Shown: in pieces, positions 34,179 to 41,379 of the stretch
Layout: the number at the start of each line of letters is the position of its first letter
Numbering within the stretch: the first letter of the stretch is position 1
From: DATFVJ01 sp963851085
Lineage (GTDB): Bacteria > Actinomycetota > Actinomycetes > Streptosporangiales > Streptosporangiaceae
Direction: 5' to 3'
Length of the DNA: 51,767 bases
NCBI GenBank assembly: GCA_963851085.1
Contig: CAWKNX010000025.1
Span: 1 to 51,767, forward strand
Program-made: the position numbers and the translations under genes
Notes under the pieces: model-generated
Seen by the model: the letters and a program-made list of their open reading frames with translations, nothing else
Database searches by the model: none
What the model was told of the DNA's origin: nothing

Positions 34179-35867
34179 TCAGGCTGCCGCCGCGGCGGCC
34201 ACCCATGCCTCCACGACCTGGCCCAGCACCGCGAGCGGCAGGGAGCCGTGGTCGAGGACGGCGGAGTGGAAGTCACGGATGTCGTAGGCAGCTCCAAGCC
34301 GCGCCCGTGCGTCGTCGCGCAGCCGCAGGATTTCACGCTGCCCGATGAGGTAACCCAGCGCCTGGCCGGGCAGGGCGATATAGCGGTCGATCTCGGCGCT
34401 GATGAAGTTCGCTGGCATGGGGGAGTGCGCGACGGCGAACTCCCGCGCCCGCGCCCGGCTCCAGCCCCGTGCGTGCAGGCCGGTGTCGACGACAAGCCGG
34501 ACAGCGCGCCACGCGGCACAGCCGAGCATGCCGAGCCGCTGCACGTCGTCGGAGTACAAGCCGAACTCGTCGGCCAGCCGCTCGGCGTACAGACCCCAGC
34601 CCTCACCGTGCGGCACGACATAGAACGCCGACAGCAGCAGGGGCAGGTGTGGCATGAGCTCCAGCCTGGCGAACTGCGCGTGGTGGCCGGGCACCGCTTC
34701 GTGGAACGCAATAGCCTCAAGCGCCCAGCTCCCCGCCGGTCCGGGGTGCGCGGTGTTGAACAGGTACGCGCCGGGTCGCGAGCCGTCGCGCGCCGGCGGC
34801 GAGTAGAAGGGCGGCACGCCGAAATCGGCCATGTGCGGCGGCATCGGCTCGATCGAGCACGGCGGCGGCATGGGCGAGTGGAACATATCCGTGAGCCGCT
34901 CCTGCGCGCGGGCCACCGCCTCGGCCGCACGCGCCATCGCGTCGCCGCCGGAGGGAGCCGTAAGCGAGACATCGCCGCGCAACCGGGCGATGACGTCACC
35001 GACGTCGCGGGTGCCCACCGCGCGGGCGCCAAGCTCGGCGATGCGCTCTTCGATTTCTGCGAGCGCGGCGAGGCCTATGCGGTGAAGCTCGTCGGGGTCC
35101 AGCGGCAGCGTCGTGCCATTGCGGACGCAGCACGCATACGCTGCCACGCCGCCGGGCACGTGGAGCAGGCCCGCCTGCTCCGGCGGCCGTGATCTGGGCA
35201 GCAGTTCGGTGAGCAGGTCGGCGTAACGTCCGATAGCCGGGCGGATGTCATCGCCCACCACCCGCTCGAGCTCGTCCCGCCACGCCGTCGCCCCAGCCCA
35301 GCCCTCGGGTGGGTCGTGCGAGAGCATCGGGTTACGCGCCGGGTCCGACAAATGGTCCTGTAGCTGCCTGATGGCGTCGTTGACGAGCGGAGCGACGGGC
35401 AGCAGGCCACCTCGGGCGGCGTTCCGCACCCTCGCTGTGTACTGATCGAGATAGGCCGGCAGCCGTCTGCACCGGGTCAGATAGGCAGCCGCGCTCGCCG
35501 CGTCCCGCACCCGTGTACGCGACGCGACGAGCAGCATCAGCGAGGGCCCGCCCAGCGGGAAGGTCGTGACGCTGAATTCATCTACCCGCGAGTCGGCCGC
35601 GGCCAGCTCGCGCGCCGCTTTTTCGCGCACCACCTCGAGCAGGACACGGCTGTCGGCATCCGCCGCGTCCGCGTCACTCTGGCCACAGCGGACGACGATG
35701 TCGACAACCTGGTCGCGCCACGCCTGCTGGCACTCAGGCGACACGTCAGGTACCGCATCCTCGTAACCGCCGATCGCCAAGAACGACGCCCAGAACGGGT
35801 CGTTGCGGAGCAATACCTCGGTCAGCTCATCGGCGAGCCCGCCGATCGATGCCGCAGCCACCATCAC
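34179..35867 (-). CDS. DUF885-family putative metallopeptidase-like protein
   Basis: 562 residues of the DUF885 family, distantly related to M3-type zinc peptidases. The key block FHEAVPGHHAQF (about residue 395) contains a HExxxGHH arrangement and is followed by EGWGLYAERLADEFGLY, the second family signature, whose glutamates could complete the metal site. No signal peptide, so probably cytoplasmic. The alanine run at the very C-terminus (AWVAAAAAA) is slippage-prone GCN. The start is one of two adjacent ATGs at 35867. The physiological substrate is unknown. Confidence 0.85.
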   Translation of the reverse strand: MMVAAASIGGLADELTEVLLRNDPFWASFLAIGGYEDAVPDVSPECQQAWRDQVVDIVVRCGQSDADAADADSRVLLEVVREKAARELAAADSRVDEFSVTTFPLGGPSLMLLVASRTRVRDAASAAAYLTRCRRLPAYLDQYTARVRNAARGGLLPVAPLVNDAIRQLQDHLSDPARNPMLSHDPPEGWAGATAWRDELERVVGDDIRPAIGRYADLLTELLPRSRPPEQAGLLHVPGGVAAYACCVRNGTTLPLDPDELHRIGLAALAEIEERIAELGARAVGTRDVGDVIARLRGDVSLTAPSGGDAMARAAEAVARAQERLTDMFHSPMPPPCSIEPMPPHMADFGVPPFYSPPARDGSRPGAYLFNTAHPGPAGSWALEAIAFHEAVPGHHAQFARLELMPHLPLLLSAFYVVPHGEGWGLYAERLADEFGLYSDDVQRLGMLGCAAWRAVRLVVDTGLHARGWSRARAREFAVAHSPMPANFISAEIDRYIALPGQALGYLIGQREILRLRDDARARLGAAYDIRDFHSAVLDHGSLPLAVLGQVVEAWVAAAAAA

Positions 35868-36015
35868 ACCAGCCCTCTACCAGCGAACATCTGGAGCAGA
35901 TGCGCCACCGACCCACCCACTGGCTCACCCACCCGCCCGCACCCGGCATCTCGAAGAAAGGTCTACGCGTGCGCACGGCGCCCGGCTCAGCTGTCACCGT
36001 CCGCACCGGCACCCG

Positions 36016-36300
36016 TCACCGTCCACACACGTACTGGTATTCCTGCCGGACAGCCCTGCGAAATGCCACCTCGTCAGGGAACCCGGACGAACGGGCATAG
36101 TCTGCCAGGTCTTCTGGCACCGGCGCGGCGAGCCGCTCTGCGAAGTACCATCCGACGGCAGCCTGCTCGCAGTGACCGGTCTCGGCAGGGGTGATTTCCT
36201 GACGGCTCAGCCGCAGCTTGTCTGTGGCCCTGGCCACCAACCGCGCATAGTCGCCGTGCATATCCAGATCGTTGCGGAGGTCATCGGGTGCATCCCATTC
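36016..36300 (-). pseudogene. Fragment of an unrecognised gene
   Basis: The frame reads as a plausible helical protein: EWDAPDDLRNDLDMHGDYAR, LVARATDKLRLSRQEI, then GWYFAERLAAPVPEDLADYA and FRRAVRQEYQYV. Coding-like sequence begins before the only ATG (36261), which has no ribosome site, and stops abruptly near 36300 where the opposite strand carries an MFS fragment. I take it as the 3' part of a broken gene. An intact 81-residue gene from 36261 is the alternative. Confidence 0.4.
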
Positions 36301-36318
36301 GGCGCGCTCGCAAGCCGT

Positions 36319-36507
36319 GCCGAGCTGCCGGCCGCGGCAAGCCTCATCGGGTCGTCAGGCACGGTGGCACTGATCACCGGGCCGACGCTCGGCGCCGCCC
36401 TGGTCAGTGTCATGGCACCGTCCTTGGCGCTTGGCGTGGACGCGGCGAGCTACGTGCTGTCCGCTCTGCTGCTCGCGTCCATCAAGGGCCCTTCCGGCGG
36501 CCGGCGG
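36319..36507 (+). pseudogene. Internal fragment of an MFS exporter
   Basis: About 60 codons read AELPAAASLIGSSGTVALIT, GPTLGAALVSVMAPSLALG and VDAASYVLSALLLASIK, which is helices 4-6 of drug-exporter MFS proteins (AAxSLxxSxxxVAxxxGPxLGG and DALSFLVSALLL-type motifs). There is no start, no earlier or later transmembrane part, and both flanks are unrelated, so it is a remnant. Confidence 0.6.
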
Positions 36508-36538
36508 CCCGGACGGCGGAGGCGCCCGGGCCGGCCCG

Positions 36539-36868
36539 CTACATGGGCATCGGCATGAGCTCGAAGATCTCGATGCTGAAGCGGCCCTTGCCCTCGGACA
36601 GGAAGGGGTGGCCGTCGGCCAGTGCGCGCGCGGCGTCGAGGCTGTCAGCCTCGACGATCGTGTAACCGTTCTGGTCGCTTGGCTGCGGATCCGACCCGTC
36701 GTCACAGACGGCCGAGCGGGCGCCAAACGGTGCTCCGGCGTCGGCAAGCGCTGACCCGGCGCGGCCCATCCACTCACCCCACGCGCGCATCTGCTCGGCA
36801 GACTGGTCGGGTGTGAAGTCCTCCATCGGCGTCGCCGGACCACGGTACAGATACAGGAACTTGCTCAT
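36539..36868 (-). CDS. YCII-related domain protein
   Basis: Single-domain protein of 109 residues from the YCII/DGPF group: MSKFLYLYRG, SAEQMRAWGEWM, then GYTIVEADSLDAARALADGH and SIEIFELMPM, a ferredoxin-like fold. Members are often small dimeric proteins or linked to ECF sigma-factor operons; no sigma factor is present here, so the role is open. The ATG at 36868 is preceded by GAGGAG; upstream frames are not coding-like. Confidence 0.85.
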   Translation of the reverse strand: MSKFLYLYRGPATPMEDFTPDQSAEQMRAWGEWMGRAGSALADAGAPFGARSAVCDDGSDPQPSDQNGYTIVEADSLDAARALADGHPFLSEGKGRFSIEIFELMPMPM

Positions 36869-37063
36869 GTGCGACTCCTCTCGTAGCGAGGAGAGACCGG
36901 CCCCCGAGCGGGCGATGTCTCCCCGGAGGGCGCACACCGCGCGCGCCCTACTCGACCGACGAATGGCACGGCAGGAAATCGACAGCAGGCCGGCATCGCC
37001 GCGTACCGGGGGGCAGCCAGGAATTGCCCATCGGGACAGCCAAGGGGCCCGCCACAAACCAGC

Positions 37064-37098
37064 CCGGTGGCCTCGCCTCGGCGCGGCGAGGCCACCGG
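37064..37098. terminator. Perfect 14-bp hairpin after the transglycosylase gene
   Basis: CCGGTGGCCTCGCC (37064-37077), loop TCGGCGC, GGCGAGGCCACCGG (37085-37098). It lies 20 bases beyond the stop codon of the minus-strand gene at 37118, as expected for its terminator. Confidence 0.75.
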
Positions 37099-37117
37099 CC
37101 TGTCATCCTGCTACCGC

Positions 37118-37705
37118 TCAGTACCAGCCGTAGGAGACCTCGTGGCTCCATGCGCGGCGCGGCGAACCGTACCTGCCCTTGATGTACCTCATGCCCCAGC
37201 GGATCTGAGTCCTGGCGTTCGTCCGCCAGTTCGGACCTGCGCTTGCCATCTTGCTGCCGGGGTCGGCCTGCGGGATCCCGTACGCGCCGGAGTACGGGTT
37301 CGCCGCGCGGGGATTCCAGCCGCTCTCCCTGGTCCACAGCCAGTTCAGGTACTTGTACTGCGCGGTCGACCAGCCGAAGGAATGGAGCATCGACCAGGCG
37401 ATCTGGCGGGGGGTCAGGCGGCGCTCAGTGACTGCGGGAGCAGCAGCCTTGAGCGGTGTGATGAACGCGTCCAGCACGGCGGCGGTGGGTGGGCTGGTGA
37501 CTGCCCTGACCGTGTGCGCCGGTGCCGTGGCCTGCGTCCTCGCGGCGCTTGCGCCGGGGAGACTGGCCGCTGTGCCTGAGGCGATGGCAGCGACGGCGAT
37601 CGCCGAACCTGCCACTGCGCGGGTGAGTGTGAAGAGCTTGCCGTTGGGTGTCCTGGTGGAGGACAAAATGAGCCTTCGGTCGGGCACGCTGTGTGCCGTT
37701 TCCAC
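37118..37705 (-). CDS. Secreted lytic-transglycosylase-like protein
   Basis: 195 residues. A long signal sequence (hydrophobic core GSAIAVAAIASGTAASL, likely cleavage after GASA near 54) is followed by an Ala/Pro/Thr linker and a C-terminal lysozyme-fold domain: LWTRESGWNP with catalytic Glu127, then NPYSGAYGIPQADPGSKMA and WGMRYIKGRYGSPRRAW. This matches the small SLT-like domains of secreted actinobacterial proteins that cleave glycan strands. The start is uncertain: GTG at 37705, or a TTG 13 codons later with AAGG upstream, both keep the signal peptide. A single-gene unit with its own terminator. Confidence 0.83.
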   Translation of the reverse strand: METAHSVPDRRLILSSTRTPNGKLFTLTRAVAGSAIAVAAIASGTAASLPGASAARTQATAPAHTVRAVTSPPTAAVLDAFITPLKAAAPAVTERRLTPRQIAWSMLHSFGWSTAQYKYLNWLWTRESGWNPRAANPYSGAYGIPQADPGSKMASAGPNWRTNARTQIRWGMRYIKGRYGSPRRAWSHEVSYGWY

Positions 37706-38119
37706 CCATGGTCACGTGCCCGCCACGGCGGGGATGGAGCAAGGCAGTGGCGTGCGGACGTGCCGCGGATCAGGGCGGCGGGCCACTTGGGTGACCATCG
37801 CGCACGCTGGGTGCTGGAGCGCACAGAATGCCCAAGATTCAGTCACGATGTACCCAAAATCGGTACAAGACGACTATGACCTAAATCATACTTATCGTGC
37901 TGATTCATCCGTAATATGGCTTCTACCTGCATGTTCGCGGGGCGGGGGATGCCGCCGCCTGGCGGATGTTAGCCATGTCACATTGTGACTGACAGGCGGG
38001 GAAATGGCTACGTTGGGTAGTCATTTCGGGAACCTCGCCGCCCGGCGCGCGATCCTCCACCGGTACCTTCGGGATGCGCAGGCGGGCTCTTGCGGGCGCC
38101 GTCCAGAGTGGAGGTGGCT
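37706..38119. promoter_or_regulatory. Divergent region between transglycosylase and oxidoreductase genes
   Basis: No gene. The part 37840-37925 is AT-rich and probably carries the transglycosylase promoter; it includes the interrupted palindrome GTACC-CAAAATC-GGTAC (37852-37868). I could not recognise a c-di-AMP riboswitch. Confidence 0.4.
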
Positions 38120-39385
38120 GTGTCTCCCGTCAGCTTGGCCGTCGTGGGCGCGGGCAACCGGGGTGCTGGCTACGCTGCCTGGGCGCTCACCCACCCGGAC
38201 CGTGCGCGGGTCGTCGCAGTGGCGGACCCGAATCCATCGCGCCGCGAGCGGCTTGCCGATCGTCACGGCATCGCGCGCGCCGGCGTGTTCGGCGGATGGG
38301 AAGACCTGTTCGCACGCGGGCGGCTGGCCGACGCCGTGATCATCGCCACTCAGGACCGTGTGCATGCCGGGCCCGCGGTGGCCGCCGCCGGGCTCGGCTA
38401 CCACATCCTGCTCGAGAAGCCGATGGCCCCGTCGGTGGCGGAATGCCAGCGGATCGTCGCCGCGGTGCGGAAGACCGGCATCCTGCTCGCGGTATGCCAC
38501 GTCATGAGGTACACGCCGTACACGGCAGTGGTGAAGCGGGTGGTCGCCTCCGGCCGTCTGGGCGAGTGCATGTCGGTACAGCACCTCGAGCCCGTGGGCT
38601 ACTGGCACCAGGCCCACTCCTACGTGCGGGGGAAGTGGCGGCGGGCCGATGAGGCGACCTTCATGCTGCTGGCCAAGTCGTGCCACGATCTCGACTGGTT
38701 GCAGTACGTCGTCGGCCAGCCGATCCGGCGTGTCGCCAGCTTCGGGCGGCTGAGCCACTTCACCGCGGCGAACCGCCCTGGCGGCGCCGGGGACCGCTGC
38801 GTCAACTGCTCCGTCGAGACCACGTGCCCGTACTCCGCCAAGCGGCTCTACCTCGGCCTGCTCGCGGCGGGACGACAGGGCTGGCCGCTCGACGCTCTGA
38901 CGGACGACATCAGCGGGGAAGAGATCGACCGCGCGCTGCGGACCGGGCCGTATGGCCGATGCGTCTACGCGTGCGACAACGACGTGGTGGACCATCAGGT
39001 TGTCGCCATGGAATTCGCCGGGGGCGCGACAGGCACGTTCACGATGACCGGATTCAATTCGGGTGGGCATCGCCGCACCCGAATCTTCGGTACACACGGC
39101 GAATTGTCAGGCGACGGTATATCGGTCAGTGTCGACGATTTCCGCACTGGCGCCCGCGAGGAAATCGGCTCGCGGGCCGGCCCGGACGCGACGGCCGGGG
39201 GCGGGCACGGGGGCGGTGACCCGGCACTGATGGAGGCGTTCGTCCGGGCCGTCCAGTCAGGGGAGCGGCATCATGTTCTGTCCGGTCCCGAGGACTCGCT
39301 GAGCTCTCATCTGGCGGTCTTCGCGGCGGAGCGTGCGCGTGCCGAGGGAACCGTGGTCGAGGTTGCGGCGCCGCCCAGCCTATGA
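38120..39385 (+). CDS. Gfo/Idh/MocA-family oxidoreductase with Cys cluster
   Basis: NAD(P)-dependent sugar or sugar-derivative dehydrogenase of about 421 residues. Rossmann loop VGAGNRGAGY (about 9-18), the conserved EKP (LLEKPMAPS) at the active site, and the catalytic lysine/histidine region around SCHDLDWLQY. An inserted segment RCVNCSVETTCPYSAKRLY has three cysteines in a C-x2-C-x5-C pattern that could bind a metal; it recurs in a sub-branch of the family. GTG at 38120 has GGAGG five bases upstream; a frame from 38090 has no such site. Neighbours give no pathway. Confidence 0.87.
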   Translation: MSPVSLAVVGAGNRGAGYAAWALTHPDRARVVAVADPNPSRRERLADRHGIARAGVFGGWEDLFARGRLADAVIIATQDRVHAGPAVAAAGLGYHILLEKPMAPSVAECQRIVAAVRKTGILLAVCHVMRYTPYTAVVKRVVASGRLGECMSVQHLEPVGYWHQAHSYVRGKWRRADEATFMLLAKSCHDLDWLQYVVGQPIRRVASFGRLSHFTAANRPGGAGDRCVNCSVETTCPYSAKRLYLGLLAAGRQGWPLDALTDDISGEEIDRALRTGPYGRCVYACDNDVVDHQVVAMEFAGGATGTFTMTGFNSGGHRRTRIFGTHGELSGDGISVSVDDFRTGAREEIGSRAGPDATAGGGHGGGDPALMEAFVRAVQSGERHHVLSGPEDSLSSHLAVFAAERARAEGTVVEVAAPPSL

Positions 39386-39399
39386 AGAGGCGTAGCCGG

Positions 39400-39780
39400 C
39401 AGGCACAAGACGCGCCGCATCGTGAGGGAGCCGACGCTGGGGAAGACCGCGGGCCTGAGCCCAAGGCCGGCGCTGCGGACCGTGTTGGCCGCGCCGAGCG
39501 AGCTGAAGTTCACCGCCGGGGGTGCGGGCGCGTATGGCCCGGGGGGCGAGTGGCTGACCACCCAGGTTCCCACCGGGCCCGGGGTGACGGTGTTCACGCC
39601 CCCGCTCGGGTTGAACCGTGTCACGACCCCGTGCACCCGGTCGAAGTGGACGTAGCCGTACGCGCGTCCTGGCGGGAACGCACCCTCGGAACTCTGGCTG
39701 AATGTCACCGCCAACGGCACGAACAGCGGCGCACCGAGACAGGCAAGCCACCCGCCGCGACCGGTTCCCGCTGACGCAAC
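39400..39780 (-). pseudogene. Remnant of a secreted beta-rich repeat protein
   Basis: The minus strand reads PLAVTFSQSSEGAF, then RAYGYVHFDRVHGVVTRFNP, SGGVNTVTPGPVGTWVV and VNFSSLGAAN. This resembles one repeat of secreted actinobacterial proteins with GYV-D-GxLVxSYNxxGxxNTVTxxGxGxYTV units. There is no signal peptide or ribosome site and the downstream frame becomes random, so it is a decayed fragment. The family match is by pattern and tentative. Confidence 0.35.
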
Positions 39781-39832
39781 CTCACCGGGCCGGCCGCGGC
39801 CCGCGATCCACGTGTCTTCAGCCGGGCCAGCG

Positions 39833-41122
39833 CTACCCGTCGGCGGGGAAATACCGGTCGATGAAGTGGTTACGGAACTTGCCCGCCGGGTCGTGGTGGC
39901 GCAGGAGAGCGCGGAAGTCCGCCGAGCGCTCGTACAGCGCGGTCACGGCCGCAGGCGGTGTGTGGAAGAGCTTTCCCCAGTGCGGCCTCGCGGCCAGGGG
40001 AGCGAGCCGCTCCTCAAGGGCGGCGAGCACCGGGGCGACCGCCCGCATGTCGTTGATCCAGGTGAAGTGCAGCCCCACGGTGTCGCGATGGTAGCTCGGG
40101 CTCATCCACAGGTCGTCGGACGCGATGGTCCGTATCTCCGAGATCCGCAGAACAGGGGCGATGCGGCGGCGCACAGCGGCAACCGCCTCCAGCGCGGCGG
40201 CCCCGAGATCGCGGGGCACGAGGTATTCGGATTGCAGTTCGTCGCCACTGCTCGGCGTGAAGTCGAGCCGGAAGTGCGGCAGCCGCTCGTGCCAGGGCCC
40301 GGGTACGCCTAGCTGCTGTGTGCAGTATGCGGCTGGCATGCCGGGCAGCGGGTGACGGGGCCCGTCCGCGAGTTTGGCGCCCATCCAGCGCTGCTCAGGC
40401 GCCGCGGGACCGGCCGCGTCGGCGCGCCGCTTGACCCACATCTGGCTGTGCAGCGGGCCCTGCCAGTCGGTGAACACGCTCACGCTGTAGCCGCTTGCGA
40501 AGATCTCCTCGAAGCAGGTGTTGAGCCGCTCGGCGGGGAGGCCGTCGTACACGTACTGCCGGACATCGAACGTCGGGACGATGTGCAGAGTCAGGCTGGT
40601 GACGACGCCGATTGCGCCAAGCCCGACGACGGCGCCGAGTAAGGGTCCGTCAACGGCGCGGTGAACATCGCCGCCGCCGCGGCGCAGGGCAATCACCTCA
40701 CCGTCAGCGGTGACCATCTCGATGGCCGCTACCGCCGTCGCGAGATTGCCGTTACGGTCCCCGGAGCCGTGCGTCGCGGTCGCGCAGGCCCCTGCGACCG
40801 AGATGTGCGGCAGCGATCCCAGGTTGTGCAGGGCGTAGCCCGCCGCGTGCAGGCGGACGGCCAGTTCGCCGTATCGAATCGCCGCGCCCACGGTGACGGT
40901 GGCCCGCTCGGTGTCTATGTCGACGACGCGCGGCAGACCGGCCGTCGACACCAGCACCCCGGACGTATCGGCGATGGAGTTGAACGAGTGCCCGGTACCC
41001 AGGGCTCGCACGCGCTCGCTCCCGGCGATCAGGATCCGGAGTTCTTCCACGGTGCGCGGCCGGTGCACGCGGCCGGCGCCGAACACGACGTTGCCTGCCC
41101 AGTTGGCCGGTCGCCCGGACAC
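39833..41122 (-). CDS. aldO: Alditol oxidase (AldO-type FAD oxidase)
   Basis: Oxidises sugar alcohols such as xylitol or sorbitol with oxygen, giving the aldose and H2O2. The 429 residues match the Streptomyces AldO layout: NWAGN start, FAD-binding PCMH domain with GTGHSFN, where His45 is placed to hold the FAD covalently, GSLPHISVAGACATATHGSG, GAIGVVTSLTLHIVP, and the C-terminal substrate domain with GVPGPWHERLPHFRLDFTPS, EIRTIASDDLWMSP and HWGK. GTG at 41122 has GGAGG eight bases upstream. A longer reading frame continues upstream through a CCAT repeat but is not coding-like. The related L-gulono/arabinono-lactone oxidases are less similar. Confidence 0.92.
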   Translation of the reverse strand: MSGRPANWAGNVVFGAGRVHRPRTVEELRILIAGSERVRALGTGHSFNSIADTSGVLVSTAGLPRVVDIDTERATVTVGAAIRYGELAVRLHAAGYALHNLGSLPHISVAGACATATHGSGDRNGNLATAVAAIEMVTADGEVIALRRGGGDVHRAVDGPLLGAVVGLGAIGVVTSLTLHIVPTFDVRQYVYDGLPAERLNTCFEEIFASGYSVSVFTDWQGPLHSQMWVKRRADAAGPAAPEQRWMGAKLADGPRHPLPGMPAAYCTQQLGVPGPWHERLPHFRLDFTPSSGDELQSEYLVPRDLGAAALEAVAAVRRRIAPVLRISEIRTIASDDLWMSPSYHRDTVGLHFTWINDMRAVAPVLAALEERLAPLAARPHWGKLFHTPPAAVTALYERSADFRALLRHHDPAGKFRNHFIDRYFPADG

Positions 41123-41146
41123 GTCACCCACCTCCACGCAGCTATG

Positions 41147-41178
41147 CCATCCATCCATCCATCCATCCATCCAGCCAG
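41147..41178. repeat. CCAT tetranucleotide microsatellite upstream of aldO
   Basis: Six CCAT units (41147-41170) run into two CCAG units (41171-41178). The array starts 25 bases before the aldO start codon, just upstream of its ribosome site, so changes in copy number would alter promoter or leader spacing. Confidence 0.9.
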
Positions 41179-41379
41179 CCGCCCACCCGTCCGCAAGGTC
41201 ATTCTCCCGCCCCCTGACGTGCGGCAGCGCCACCACCGACGTCGGCGATCCGGTGGATCGATCTTCACCCTCGACGGGTGATGGCGGGCCGCGGATAGCA
41301 GCGTTCAGTGACCCATGACGGGGCGGGCGCCGCGCCGGTGTGCGGACGGCGCGATGGGGCCAGCAGGAGGGATCAGCGG

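Noticed and set aside
31688..34348. Long plus-strand frames antisense to the helicase
   Set aside because: Shadows of a gene with complete superfamily 1 motifs; they run through the MITE and repeat without coding character.
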